NCBI GenBank assembly: GCA_902489745.1
Contig: CABUBB010000004.1
Coordinates: forward strand, 1 to 64,000
From: Metaruminococcus_A sp003150405
GTDB taxonomy: Bacteria; Bacillota; Clostridia; Oscillospirales; Ruminococcaceae
Direction of reading: 5' to 3'
Length of the DNA stretch: 64,000 nucleotides
Every line of letters begins with the position of its first letter. Position 1 is the first letter of the stretch. Below, piece after piece: positions 41,316 through 50,984 of the stretch. The translations under genes and the position numbers were made by a program. The notes below the pieces were generated by a model. The model was given only the letters and a program-made list of their open reading frames with translations. It was not told the origin of the DNA and searched no databases.

Positions 41316-42746
41316 ATGAACCAAGAATTATACAATAAAATTTCTTCATGGATTGACGCACACCACGCTGACATGGTCAAGGACATCTTCCGCCTGGTGC
41401 GGATCCCAAGCATTTCGGAGCCAAATTCCAAGATAGCTCCTTACGGGCAGGCTTGCCGTGATGTATTGGAGGAGATGCTCGCCATTGGCAAGGAACACGG
41501 CTTTCAAACCCGAAATTACGACAACCGCTGCGGCGGTCTCTGGCTGGACGGTGACGAAAGCGATGTTTCTGAAAGCATTGGCTTTTGGGGGCACCTTGAT
41601 GTTGTCCCAACCGGCGACCACTGGCAGTTTTCCCCATTTGAGCCGTTTGAAAAGGACGGTTTTCTGGTTGGCCGCGGTGTGGAGGACAACAAGGGGCCGA
41701 CCATTGCCGTTATGTATGTCCTACTTTGCCTGCATGAGCTTGGCGTCAAGCTTAAGCATCCTCTACGACTCTTTGTTGGCTGCGACGAAGAGGTTGGCAT
41801 GAGCGACCTTGAATATTACGCGGAGCATTACCCCTGCCCCAAGCTCTCAATTGTAGCGGACAGCGGATTCCCGGTCTGCTATGGGGAAAAGGGCATCCTT
41901 GAGGCAAACCTTGTTTCGGAGCGGCCGGTCAGTGAGGAGATTCTCTTACTCAATGGAGGAGTTGCCAGCAATATGGTGCCGGATCGTGCAGAAATTGTCC
42001 TGCGCAAAACCGAACGTACAACGGCAGCCCTTTCCCTGCTTCCCAAGGAATTTACAGTTGAGGAAGAGGAAAACGCCTACCGCATCTCGGTTCATGGGGT
42101 TTCCAGCCATACGGCTTTTCCGGAGGGCGGTATCAGTGCCATTTCCCGGCTCGCCAAAGGGCTTGCCTATGCGGACATCCTCAGCGACCAAGACGCAGAA
42201 ATCATCCTGTTTTTCTGTGAAGCGGGGCAGGATTTTTACGGACGCGGACTGCACATTCAAGGGGAGGACGACATATCTGGAAAATTGACCTGCGTGGGCA
42301 GCATGTGTGGTCTGGATGACGGACGGCGGGCATGGCTGCATTTTAACATCCGCTACCCGGTTACGGCCGACTCTCAAAAAATGATTGGCATCATTCGCAC
42401 GACGGCGGCGCAGCACGGCTTTACCCTTGATTTAAAACGGGACAGCAAGCCGAACTACTACCCTAAAGAGCAGCCCGCTGTCAAGGTGCTCAACGGTGTT
42501 TTCAACGAGATGACCGGAAAGCAGGCAGAGCCTTATGTAATGGGCGGCGGAACCTACGCCCGCAAACTCCCGCGCGCGTTTGCGTTTGGCCCCTCCATGC
42601 CAGGCGATTCCAAAGAACATTCCATGTTCCCTGCGGGGCACGGCGGCGGCCATGAACCGGATGAATGTCTGAAGCTCTCCAGCCTGTTTGAAGCCATGAA
42701 GATTTACTGCATGGGGCTGATTGCGCTGGACGATTGCGAGCTTTAA
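41316..42746 (+). CDS. M20 family dipeptidase, PepV-like
   Basis: A 476-aa zinc metallopeptidase that cleaves dipeptides in the cytoplasm. Metal and catalytic residues are visible in WGHLDVVPTGDHW, VGRGVEDNKGP, the general-base pair GCDEEVGMSD and a later Asp (VADSGFP). A lid domain with VHGVSSHTAFPEGG lies between the catalytic halves. The C-terminal HGGGHEPDE supplies the last histidine. I start at the ATG at 41316 behind AGAGGTG; a longer reading to 41181 would overlap the upstream terminator. Confidence 0.92.
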   Translation: MNQELYNKISSWIDAHHADMVKDIFRLVRIPSISEPNSKIAPYGQACRDVLEEMLAIGKEHGFQTRNYDNRCGGLWLDGDESDVSESIGFWGHLDVVPTGDHWQFSPFEPFEKDGFLVGRGVEDNKGPTIAVMYVLLCLHELGVKLKHPLRLFVGCDEEVGMSDLEYYAEHYPCPKLSIVADSGFPVCYGEKGILEANLVSERPVSEEILLLNGGVASNMVPDRAEIVLRKTERTTAALSLLPKEFTVEEEENAYRISVHGVSSHTAFPEGGISAISRLAKGLAYADILSDQDAEIILFFCEAGQDFYGRGLHIQGEDDISGKLTCVGSMCGLDDGRRAWLHFNIRYPVTADSQKMIGIIRTTAAQHGFTLDLKRDSKPNYYPKEQPAVKVLNGVFNEMTGKQAEPYVMGGGTYARKLPRAFAFGPSMPGDSKEHSMFPAGHGGGHEPDECLKLSSLFEAMKIYCMGLIALDDCEL

Positions 42747-42832
42747 CCGACCGTCAAAGGCTGGGGGTGAACCTACCGACCCCTTTGTCGGGGCCTCATT
42801 CATCTGGATACGTTCTGAAAAGGAATGGACAA

Positions 42833-42871
42833 AAAATGCAGGCTGTAAAATCTTCTACAGTCTGCATTTTT
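42833..42871 (+). terminator. Terminator with recurrent GCAGGCTGTA stem
   Basis: AAAATGCAGGCTGTA pairs with TACAGTCTGCATTTTT. The core resembles the terminators at 49503 and 61755. Confidence 0.82.
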
Positions 42872-42936
42872 ATTGCCGGAAGCAATTCCAATTTTTTAAG
42901 GGAATCTGGTGCTCCCCGGCCCCAAAAATCTGACAG

Positions 42937-42973
42937 ACAGCCGACATCCGCAGTTTTTGCGGATGCGGGCTGT
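42937..42973 (-). terminator. Hairpin at the end of the MgtC gene
   Basis: ACAGCC/GGCTGT and ATCCGCA/TGCGGAT form a two-part stem touching the stop codon of the minus-strand gene. The T run on the minus side lies a few bases further. Confidence 0.6.
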
Positions 42974-43651
42974 TTAAACTTCAACGGAGACAATGTGTTT
43001 ATTGCCGCTGAATAAATCCAATAACTCGTTCATTTTTTCGACGCCGGATACCCGGAGCTCAAACTCAATGCGGTAATAGCCAGTTTCGGCATCCCGTTTG
43101 GCTTTGGTTCCCAGAATTCGGATGTGGTTTTCGGCGAGCTTATCCCGCACGTACCGCAGGGTGGCGTCGCCGTCCTCCAGTTCAAACACAATTCGCTCCC
43201 CCATGTAAAACGGGAGCCATTTATGGTTGCGGTGCAGCACGATTTGTACCACAAGAATTAAAACCGCCGATGCAATCCCGATGAGATACATCCCAGCACC
43301 AAGCGCCATGCCAACACCTGCCGTCGTCCAGATTCCCGCGGCCGTCGTCAAGCCGTTGACCTCCTTTTTTCGGACGAAGATAATACCGACCCCTAAAAAT
43401 CCAACGCCGGATACAATCTGCGCTGCAACACGGGAAGGGTCCAGACCAATACCTTCGCCCCCCAAGACGTCCCAAAATCCGTATTTGGAGACCTCGGTCA
43501 TCAACGCGGCGCCAAGGGCGACAATTAAATGGGTGCGCACCCCAGCTACCTTTAAACGATTTTGGCGCTCATAGCCAATGGTAACGCCGCAGATACAGGC
43601 AAGCAGCAACCGTAAAAACAGCACCGCCTGCGTCTGCCATTCCATTTCCAT
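42974..43651 (-). CDS. MgtC/SapB family membrane protein
   Basis: A 225-aa protein with an N-terminal membrane domain of about five helices (LLACICGVTIGYERQNR, GVRTHLIVALGAAL, AQIVSGVGFLGVGIIF, GLTTAAGIWTTAGVGMALGAGMY) and a C-terminal cytoplasmic domain that resembles ACT. The family is linked to growth at low Mg2+ and phosphate homeostasis. No Mg2+ riboswitch is seen upstream. Confidence 0.92.
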   Translation of the reverse strand: MEMEWQTQAVLFLRLLLACICGVTIGYERQNRLKVAGVRTHLIVALGAALMTEVSKYGFWDVLGGEGIGLDPSRVAAQIVSGVGFLGVGIIFVRKKEVNGLTTAAGIWTTAGVGMALGAGMYLIGIASAVLILVVQIVLHRNHKWLPFYMGERIVFELEDGDATLRYVRDKLAENHIRILGTKAKRDAETGYYRIEFELRVSGVEKMNELLDLFSGNKHIVSVEV

Positions 43652-43681
43652 ACCGTTTTCCTGCCTTTCCTTTGCTGTGCC

Positions 43682-45457
43682 TTAGGCTGCCTGCTGGCTT
43701 GCGGCATCACTCTGCGCTTGCTCCAGGTAACGCTCCACCTGTTTTTGAAGGATGCTGAAGCTGGACGGGCCGGTCTCCAGCAGTACACGGTTGAATTCCA
43801 CTGGGTCAAACGCGGCGCCAAGCGTTTCCCTAGCGTTGTCGTACAAATCCTGATAATACATCCCATTGAGGTAGTATTGCAGGTAATTGGTCGGGGTTTC
43901 CAGAATTAGATCAAACTGTTCATCCAAAATATCGGTGGAAACATCCATACCATAACGCTTCATTTCCGCATAAAACTCTTCTCTGCTCCAACCCTCGTAG
44001 TGGATACCGATATCTGCAAGCCCAATAACCGCCTGGGTAGCGACGGTATTATAATTCATAAACGCCAGCGCCGCCTTATTCTCCGCCGGGGCATACTTCC
44101 AGACGTTTCCCTCTACATAAGTCGCCCAACCCTCACTGTAGCCGTTATAATCAATCATATAACGGAAGAGGGGCAGTTCCAGCGACTTAAAATACACATT
44201 TTGATACATGTGGCCCGGATATCCTTCATGCGCCACCGTTGAAAAAAGGCTTTGGTCGTAGTCGCCATTGACGTAAATGGCCTCCGGTTCGCTTGGATCC
44301 TTGTCAATTTTGGAAACCAGGTAGGCCGCGGGCGAGAAATTATCCTTCATGGAGTCCGGCACCTGAATGACCTTATACAACAGGTAATCCACAGCCGGAT
44401 AATCCGTAAAAATCTGGCTTTGCAGGTAGTCAAGATTTTCTTCAACCGAGGTAAAATTGCTGTACTGTACCGTTCCCGTGCCCACCATAACATCGGTCAA
44501 TTCCTCTGTATATTCCTCGTAAAGATGCATCATTTTCATCAGATTCTCATTGTAAATGCCTTCTAGATAGGTTTTCAGTTCCTCAATGCTGGTGTCAATT
44601 CCGGTCGATTGCCGGAGCACAGCCTGGTAATACTCTTTTCCTTCCGGCTTGGCGGCGAGGCCCAGGTCGCTGGATTTTACCTCAATTTTGGACAACGCCT
44701 CACCCAGAACCTGATATGCAGGCACAAACCGGTTGTTGACCAGATTGGCATTCTGCTCCATTGCCTCTTTCTTTTCCTGCTCGGTCAAAAAGTCTGCGGC
44801 TGCAATTTTCTGGTTCATCCCATCGATGAGAAAACGGTTGTCGCCGCTTGAAAAATTCTCGCACTGTTCAATGACCTTTGCCATAATGGTCTGGCCCATG
44901 CCGACCTGTTTTTCCTGCCGCTGGCGCTCCATATCGGTATACTTCAAAAAGGTCTCCTCGGTGGTTTCAAGGATATGGAAGTAAGATTCCAGGTCGGTCT
45001 TGTCGTTGATGGTAAATTCATTGAGCAGCATGGGAAGCTGTGCCTGGTACCCGATAAAACTTCCCAGATAACTGTTGTCAAGTTCAAAATAATCGAGCGT
45101 GAGCAGGCTGCGCTGCAAATAGTCCTTGAGAATATCATAATTGAGTTTCTGCTCTTCGTTCAGGCGATTGTAATCAAAACGGCTGAGTTGGCTGAGCAGA
45201 TGGTTGATCTCTTCCTTGGACTGCTTATAGTCCTGTTCATCCGAATACGGAAGCTCCAGTATCTCTTTTTCAAACCCGTATTTTTCCGGGTCGTTAAAAA
45301 GGTAATTCATATTAAAATTATCCGCACTTATGAGCTTTGCCGGCAGTTCTTCCAGAAACTGGTCAAAATCCTCCGGCGAACCCGGGGTACAACCGCTAAG
45401 CTGAAGCACCATGACCGCAGTAACCAAAATGGTTCCTGCTTTTTTGAACAGATTCAT
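43682..45457 (-). CDS. DUF885-family lipoprotein metallopeptidase
   Basis: A 591-aa exported lipoprotein: signal peptide ending in LQLSGC with the lipidated cysteine at about residue 22. The rest is a DUF885 domain, a largely helical peptidase-like fold, with a zinc-type motif HEGYPGH (in STVAHEGYPGHMYQN) and a downstream Glu in GYSEGWATYVE. The substrate is unknown. I start at the ATG at 45457 behind GAGGTG; earlier in-frame ATGs would bury the signal peptide. Confidence 0.88.
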   Translation of the reverse strand: MNLFKKAGTILVTAVMVLQLSGCTPGSPEDFDQFLEELPAKLISADNFNMNYLFNDPEKYGFEKEILELPYSDEQDYKQSKEEINHLLSQLSRFDYNRLNEEQKLNYDILKDYLQRSLLTLDYFELDNSYLGSFIGYQAQLPMLLNEFTINDKTDLESYFHILETTEETFLKYTDMERQRQEKQVGMGQTIMAKVIEQCENFSSGDNRFLIDGMNQKIAAADFLTEQEKKEAMEQNANLVNNRFVPAYQVLGEALSKIEVKSSDLGLAAKPEGKEYYQAVLRQSTGIDTSIEELKTYLEGIYNENLMKMMHLYEEYTEELTDVMVGTGTVQYSNFTSVEENLDYLQSQIFTDYPAVDYLLYKVIQVPDSMKDNFSPAAYLVSKIDKDPSEPEAIYVNGDYDQSLFSTVAHEGYPGHMYQNVYFKSLELPLFRYMIDYNGYSEGWATYVEGNVWKYAPAENKAALAFMNYNTVATQAVIGLADIGIHYEGWSREEFYAEMKRYGMDVSTDILDEQFDLILETPTNYLQYYLNGMYYQDLYDNARETLGAAFDPVEFNRVLLETGPSSFSILQKQVERYLEQAQSDAASQQAA

Positions 45458-45694
45458 AGCACACCTCACAAATTCTATTTTTTCCATTATACAGGATCCC
45501 ATTCCGCTGCGCAAATATATCCCAGACGTTCTATACGATGCGACGCAAAAACCGGACTCTTTTCTTTTGCCAACGGCTGTGCTATGCTAGTAGTATTCCG
45601 AGTTTTACGAAAATATTGATTCCGCTCATAAAACGAGAGAAAAACCCGGCATAAGAGGCATAATAATGGTAAAACAGAAAAACCGGAGGTTATT

Positions 45695-46642
45695 ATGATT
45701 GTAACCGTTACCTTAAATCCATCGCTTGATTACACGATGCAGGTTCCGGACTTTGTACCGGGACGTGTTTGCCGCAGCGCCGGGGAAACCATATATCCCG
45801 GCGGAAAGGGACTAAATGTCTCGCTGATGCTGGCGCGGCTCGGCCTGAAAAGTACCGCTCTGGGTTTTGCCGCCGGATTTACCGGGCAGGAGCTGGAACG
45901 CATTCTCACCGGGCTTGGGTGCCGCTGCGAATTCATTCAGGCACAAACCGGCATGACCCGCATTAATGTTAAGTTAAAGACAGCGCAGGAATGCGATATC
46001 AACGGCCTGGGTCCTCAGATTTCGCCGGGCGAGTTGGAGTTGCTTTGCCGCAAGTTGGACACACTGAAGCGGGATGATATTCTGGTGCTTGCCGGAAGCC
46101 TCCCCCCTTCTCTTCCGGAAAATTGCTATGAGGATATTCTGGCCCGGCTGGAAGGACGCGGAATTCAGTTTGTAGTGGATACCGAAGGAATATGGCTTTT
46201 AAATACTTTAAAGCACCGTCCGTTTTTAGTTAAGCCCAATCACCATGAATTGGGCGGGCTGTTTGGCACTAAACCGCAAAATACGGCGGAAATTATCAGG
46301 ATGGCAAAGGAATTACAAGCCCGGGGTGCACGCAACGTGCTGGTTTCGCTGGCGAAAGACGGAGCTGTGCTTATCCCAGAGAAAGGCGACGTACAAATAG
46401 CAGACGCTCCTAAGGGGAAATTAATCAATTCGGTTGGCGCTGGGGATTCCATGATTGCCGGGTTTCTCGCGGGCTATGTCCGCACGAAGGATGCTTCAAA
46501 AGCACTTAGTCTTGGCGTCGCTGCAGGAAGCGCCACCGCTTTTTCCCCCTGGTTGGCGGAAGCGGCGCAGGTTGCCGCGCTGTTGGAGAACCCTGAAATG
46601 TTTGGTTTATCCCTTACAAAGGAAAACTGCCGTTTACCATAA
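45695..46642 (+). CDS. 1-phosphofructokinase-type PfkB sugar kinase
   Basis: A 315-aa ribokinase-fold kinase that phosphorylates fructose-1-phosphate or a related sugar phosphate. It has the N-terminal TVTLNPSLDYT, the GGKGLNVS substrate site, and the C-terminal catalytic NSVGAGDSMIAGF with the base Asp. The whole pattern fits FruK. The usual fruR and fruA (PTS) neighbours are absent here, so tagatose-6-phosphate kinase activity is an alternative. The ATG follows GGAGG. Confidence 0.87.
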   Translation: MIVTVTLNPSLDYTMQVPDFVPGRVCRSAGETIYPGGKGLNVSLMLARLGLKSTALGFAAGFTGQELERILTGLGCRCEFIQAQTGMTRINVKLKTAQECDINGLGPQISPGELELLCRKLDTLKRDDILVLAGSLPPSLPENCYEDILARLEGRGIQFVVDTEGIWLLNTLKHRPFLVKPNHHELGGLFGTKPQNTAEIIRMAKELQARGARNVLVSLAKDGAVLIPEKGDVQIADAPKGKLINSVGAGDSMIAGFLAGYVRTKDASKALSLGVAAGSATAFSPWLAEAAQVAALLENPEMFGLSLTKENCRLP

Positions 46643-47162
46643 GGCTGACAGCGCGGAAGCGAACCAATAAAGCCGCCCTTAAGGGAATATGTGCCCAGTA
46701 TTTCAGGTTTTGTCCACGGACTTACAATTACTTGGGGGGAGATGTCACTCAGCTGCCGGGCCGTTTCTGGAAGCAGCTCTGTTTTCAAAAGCGGCAGCTC
46801 GTTCCCCGTGCGTACAGAGCTTTGGAGCGATGGCGCTCCCCTAAGAGACAGCCCGGTTTTTGAAAGGCCGGAGAGTGGTTCGACACTGGGCAATTAAAGG
46901 AGCATCCTGTCAGTCATAAGCCGCCCGGAGGCGATGGAAAAATTTCATAAGTGCCGAAACCGACCGTAAGGCTGCAAACAGCTGTTATTCAGTAAGAAAA
47001 AGGCGGATATCTCCCCTCTTTCGACAAAAAATAATGATATTTGCCCGGAAAGCGCGTGATTTGCTTCCTCTATTTTTAATTTTCTTGCACCATCTTCACA
47101 GACCGTTAATAAAATTAGTTTATAATTAAAATATTATATTTTAGAGAAAGGCGGCTGATGCA
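46643..47162. other. Intergenic stretch, nothing recognised
   Basis: About 520 bp between the sugar-kinase and citrate-synthase genes. Short frames overlap on both strands without ribosome-binding sites or recognisable products. The last 90 bp are AT-rich and probably hold the citrate-synthase promoter (TTGCAC near 47092 with a weak -10), which I cannot fix with confidence. Confidence 0.5.
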
Positions 47163-48536
47163 ATGGCTAATATCGTTTCGAATCCGTATACGGAAATCAC
47201 CTCCGATATTCTCGAATTGTCTCAATTATGCGTCCGGAACAGCACCATTGATCCCCAGCTTTTTGTCAAACATGAGGTCAACCGTGGCCTGCGTGATTTA
47301 AACGGCAACGGCGTACTGACCGGTCTGACTGAAATTTCCGATATTATTTCCCACAAAGTTGTAGACGGCAAAAAGGTTCCCTGCGAAGGAAAACTGTATT
47401 ACCGCGGCGTAGACATTGAAGAGATTGTAAGGGGGTTTATCCGCGAAAAACGGTTTGGCTTTGAAGAGGCCACCTATCTCCTGCTGTTCGGCGACCTGCC
47501 GAACCATGAACAGCTCAAACATTTTCAAGAATTGCTTGCAAACTACCGTACTCTGCCAACGAGCTTTGTGCGCGATATTATTATGAAAGCGCCGAGCGCG
47601 GACATGATGAACACCCTTGCCCGCAGTGTGCTGACCCTGTATTCCTATGACGATGCGGCGGACGACACTTCTATACCAAATGTACTGCGTCAATGTTTGC
47701 AGCTCATTGCACTGTTCCCGCTGCTTTCGGTTTACGGGTACCAGGCGTACAGCCATTACCATGATGGCAACAGTCTGTTTATCCACAGCCCGCAACCGGA
47801 ACTTTCGACTGCGGAGAATATTCTTTATACCCTGCGCCCGGACAGCAGCTTTACCGAATTGGAAGCAAAAATCCTCGATGTAGCGCTGGTGCTGCATGCC
47901 GAGCACGGCGGCGGCAATAACTCAACCTTTACGACCCACGTGGTCTCCTCTTCTGGTACTGACACTTATTCCACCATTGCGGCGTCGCTTGGTTCTCTTA
48001 AGGGACCAAAGCACGGCGGGGCAAACATCAAGGTGGTGCGGATGTTTGAGGACATGAAACAGAACATCCGTGATTGGAGCGATGAGGAAGAAATTACCTG
48101 CTACCTCAAGGCACTGTTACATAAGGAAGCGTTCGACAAAGCCGGGCTTATTTACGGGATGGGACATGCGGTTTATTCCCTTTCCGACCCGCGTGCCAAC
48201 ATTTTCAAGGCCTTTGTCAAGAGCCTTTCCGAAGAGAAGGGGTTGACCGAGGAATTCCAGCTGTATTCCATGGTCGAACGGCTTGCGCCGCAGGTAATTG
48301 CTGAAGAACGGCATATTTACAAAGGCGTCAGCGCAAACATAGACTTTTACAGCGGCTTTGTATACCACATGCTCAACCTGCCGCTGGAGCTTTATACCCC
48401 CATTTTTGCCATTGCGCGCATCACCGGGTGGAGTGCCCACCGCATTGAGGAACTCATCAATGCCGGAAAGATCATCCGCCCGTCCTATAAAAGTGTGACC
48501 ACACTGCGGGATTACGTTCCATTGGACTTGCGGTAA
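47163..48536 (+). CDS. gltA: Citrate synthase
   Basis: A 457-aa enzyme condensing acetyl-CoA and oxaloacetate. Catalytic regions are visible: VLHAEHGGGNNSTFTTHVVSSSGTD (His), GMGHAVYSLSDPRANIF (His) and the Asp region in ANIDFYSGFVYHML, followed by the Arg in the C-terminal SAHRIEE segment. It has an N-terminal extension of about 70 residues seen in many clostridial citrate synthases. No other TCA enzyme adjoins it; in such anaerobes it usually feeds glutamate synthesis. Confidence 0.94.
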   Translation: MANIVSNPYTEITSDILELSQLCVRNSTIDPQLFVKHEVNRGLRDLNGNGVLTGLTEISDIISHKVVDGKKVPCEGKLYYRGVDIEEIVRGFIREKRFGFEEATYLLLFGDLPNHEQLKHFQELLANYRTLPTSFVRDIIMKAPSADMMNTLARSVLTLYSYDDAADDTSIPNVLRQCLQLIALFPLLSVYGYQAYSHYHDGNSLFIHSPQPELSTAENILYTLRPDSSFTELEAKILDVALVLHAEHGGGNNSTFTTHVVSSSGTDTYSTIAASLGSLKGPKHGGANIKVVRMFEDMKQNIRDWSDEEEITCYLKALLHKEAFDKAGLIYGMGHAVYSLSDPRANIFKAFVKSLSEEKGLTEEFQLYSMVERLAPQVIAEERHIYKGVSANIDFYSGFVYHMLNLPLELYTPIFAIARITGWSAHRIEELINAGKIIRPSYKSVTTLRDYVPLDLR

Positions 48537-48540
48537 AGTG

Positions 48541-48574
48541 CAAACAAGGGCAGCAAGTGCTGCCCTTGTTTTTT
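48541..48574 (+). terminator. Terminator of the citrate synthase gene
   Basis: AAACAAGGGCAGCA and TGCTGCCCTTGTTT form a perfect 14-bp stem followed by T residues. Confidence 0.9.
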
Positions 48575-48741
48575 ATTCCACGCGAGCGGTTTCGGTGACG
48601 CCAAAATTCAAACAGGCTGTTTCCGTTCCGAAGCGGGATTTCCCAGCCTATGGCGTCAAAATTTGAGCAGTACGCTTTTATTGTGGAACAGGATTGCCCC
48701 GTGGATTTGTCTGCCAAAAACTGTATGGGAGGGCCTTGTAA

Positions 48742-49482
48742 ATGCCATTTTTCGACGGAAGCCAGAAAAAAATCGGGCAGGGCGCGCAGGCGGTTGTCTA
48801 CCTTTACAAAGGCTGCGCCTATAAGGTCTACCGGGAGGATTATCCCAAAGAATGGATTCAGGGAGAGCTGATGACCCAGCGTGAAATTGTTAAAACCGGC
48901 TTACCCGTTGTGCATTATGTCAAAACCGAGGCGCCGAACATTCTGAAAATGGATTATATTGACGGCATCACGCTGGGAGATCAAATGTTGGCTGGGAGCG
49001 CGCCGAACAGCTTACAGGACATGGTTCAGCTTCAGAAAAAAATCCATACGCACACCAACGTGCACTTACGGTCTCTGAGAGAATCGGCTTTGCAGGATCT
49101 CGCTGTACTGGAGGCCGCTCCGGTGCGGAAAGCCCGCGTACAAGCCATTCTGGACACAATACCAGAACAAACAAACCTACTGTATTTGGATTTTCATTTT
49201 TTTAACATCATGCGTGCGAACAAGAGGTATTACATCATTGACTGGATCAACGCGCGCATAGGGAATCCTGTATTTGATTTTGCCCGGAGTTATCTGCTCC
49301 TCTATGAGGCAATGCCTGATCTGGCCTGGAAATACCGCACACTTATTTTAAGTGATCCAGCCATTGATACAGCCCACTGGACACCAGCTGTTTATGTGTC
49401 CGCTCTGCTCCGCCTAAAAGAAAACAGCAATGAAGCTACGGTGGAATTAATCCAATCCACAGAATGCGAGCTGTTCGGCTAA
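48742..49482 (+). CDS. APH/choline-kinase-like phosphotransferase
   Basis: A 246-aa protein kinase-like-fold protein. A Gly-rich loop IGQGAQAVVY (11-20) and Lys28 are followed by LYLDFHFFN (147-155) with catalytic Asp150 and Asn155, and IIDW with the metal-binding Asp167. The usual HGD is YLD here, that is, the catalytic-loop His is replaced by Tyr148, as in some distant members. The substrate is unknown; there is no evidence for antibiotic resistance. The ATG follows GGAGGG. Confidence 0.78.
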   Translation: MPFFDGSQKKIGQGAQAVVYLYKGCAYKVYREDYPKEWIQGELMTQREIVKTGLPVVHYVKTEAPNILKMDYIDGITLGDQMLAGSAPNSLQDMVQLQKKIHTHTNVHLRSLRESALQDLAVLEAAPVRKARVQAILDTIPEQTNLLYLDFHFFNIMRANKRYYIIDWINARIGNPVFDFARSYLLLYEAMPDLAWKYRTLILSDPAIDTAHWTPAVYVSALLRLKENSNEATVELIQSTECELFG

Positions 49483-49502
49483 ATCATTGAGCTATAGATA
49501 AA

Positions 49503-49538
49503 GCGCAGGCTATGAAATGTTTGTTTCACAGTCTGCGC
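49503..49538. terminator. Terminator with recurrent GCAGGCTRTGAAA stem
   Basis: GCGCAGGCTATGAAA pairs with TTTCACAGTCTGCGC between the convergent kinase-like and cytidine deaminase genes. The core matches those at 42833 and 61755. Confidence 0.75.
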
Positions 49539-49583
49539 CTTGTGGTATAATCAGCCTCTTTTGCTCCATCCGGAGCGGTAGGA

Positions 49584-49961
49584 TCATTTGTTCCAGATGT
49601 GCGGGAGAAGTTCCTCCAGCAAAAGGCTCCCGCCTGAGAGCAGCACCTCGGTTTTCAGGTTTTCTTCATTGATCTGGTACATAAATTCCCGACACCGTCC
49701 GCAGGGGGCGACAATCCCAATTTCATCACAGACGGCTACAATTTTTTCAATCCGGCTTTCTCCGGCAGTGATCATCGCCGCAATAGCCGCGTGTTCTGCG
49801 CAAAACCCCATCGAGCAGGGAACGTCAATACACACCCCTTTATAGATATTTCCCCGATCGGTAATCAATGCAGCGGCAACCGAACCGGCGGATGATAAAT
49901 CCGATAATTCACGTGGATTCAGGGTCTCATAAGCGATTTTGACCAACTCTTCAAATTCCAT
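49584..49961 (-). CDS. Cytidine deaminase
   Basis: A 125-aa zinc enzyme that deaminates cytidine/deoxycytidine to uridines for salvage. The zinc and catalytic residues are CAEHAA (Cys and Glu) and PCGRCREF (two Cys), the tetrameric cytidine-deaminase pattern. The C-terminus is a little different from typical Cdd, so a blasticidin-deaminase-like specificity cannot be excluded. The start ATG follows AGGAGG. Confidence 0.9.
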   Translation of the reverse strand: MEFEELVKIAYETLNPRELSDLSSAGSVAAALITDRGNIYKGVCIDVPCSMGFCAEHAAIAAMITAGESRIEKIVAVCDEIGIVAPCGRCREFMYQINEENLKTEVLLSGGSLLLEELLPHIWNK

Positions 49962-50036
49962 TGGGTTTCCTCCTATTCTGCGGCCGTATACCAGTGGCTG
50001 GGCAGTTTTAACTGAATATTCGCTGCAGCGCAGCTT

Positions 50037-50963
50037 TTATGCAATATAATTTGTCAAAAAACGGTACTGAGACTCCAGCAGGAAAAAGCCTGCCGCCCAG
50101 CTCGCCAGATTGGCAACGACGCCATAAACCCATGCACGGGTAGCGCTATGCCCTTTCAAGCGTTTTCCATACACCAATACTTCCACAACAAGGATGACAA
50201 GTTCAACCGGAAGCTGCACCATATAAGCCACGATGGATCCACCCTGAATCAAAGTGATGCCAAACGTCAATGTAAGCAAAACCTGTGTTGCAAGGTTGGT
50301 ACACAAAAACACCTTCCAATTCTCCTGCAGGCGAAAACGAAACAACAATAGGACGGCGCCTTCCAGAAGCAGAGTGGGAACACAGGTGGAAAGAAACTGT
50401 ACCAGATAGAGTAGAAGCAAATTCGTCGCACGAACGGGTACGCCGTCACTTGCTTCGGTGAACGGCAGGATAGCTTCGCCGCTGTTGGCAGCGGCTTGAT
50501 AATCAAAGAACACGCTGCTCTGGAATGCCTGACGAACAACCTCTTGACTGACCACTACCCTGCCGCTTTGGGTAACAAGGATAATACGGCAGGAAGTTGG
50601 AAGGCCATAATACCCAAACACATGCATCCTGCCGCCCTCCTCCGGCGTTCCAGTCAAATCCCCCCACATTGGAATCTTTGTACCGCCAACATAGGCTGGA
50701 TACCAGCCTTTATCCTGGTAAGTGTCAAGAAGGGCCAGCATTTCCGGGTTTAAGGACGTCTGCTTCTCTTCTGAAAGATTGGAATATCCTCCGGACTCCC
50801 GGATCAGCAGATCCAGATAATAGGGCTCTTCGGGCGGATTGATCACATGAACGGTGAGCTGAGGCTTTGGGCCCATATCCGCTGAAACTGGCAAGGCAAA
50901 CAGAAGCGCCAGAGATAAAAGGAATATTATTAAAAGAAAGGTTTTGCGCCGGACGGTTTTCAT
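50037..50963 (-). CDS. Membrane protein of unknown function
   Basis: A 308-aa protein with a cleavable-type signal (VSADMGPKP after residue 25), an extracytoplasmic domain (about 30-180) and a C-terminal membrane part of four or five helices (about 185-300). The segment ADMGPKPQLTVHVINPPEEPYYLDLL recurs in uncharacterised proteins of gut Firmicutes. I do not recognise a function. It starts 21 bp after the flavoprotein stop, and both are on the minus strand. Confidence 0.7.
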   Translation of the reverse strand: MKTVRRKTFLLIIFLLSLALLFALPVSADMGPKPQLTVHVINPPEEPYYLDLLIRESGGYSNLSEEKQTSLNPEMLALLDTYQDKGWYPAYVGGTKIPMWGDLTGTPEEGGRMHVFGYYGLPTSCRIILVTQSGRVVVSQEVVRQAFQSSVFFDYQAAANSGEAILPFTEASDGVPVRATNLLLLYLVQFLSTCVPTLLLEGAVLLLFRFRLQENWKVFLCTNLATQVLLTLTFGITLIQGGSIVAYMVQLPVELVILVVEVLVYGKRLKGHSATRAWVYGVVANLASWAAGFFLLESQYRFLTNYIA

Positions 50964-50984
50964 AGCAGTACCGCCTTTCCGAAC

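Noticed and set aside
46474..46897. Overlapping frames on both strands downstream of the sugar kinase.
   Set aside because: No ribosome-binding site and no recognisable product.
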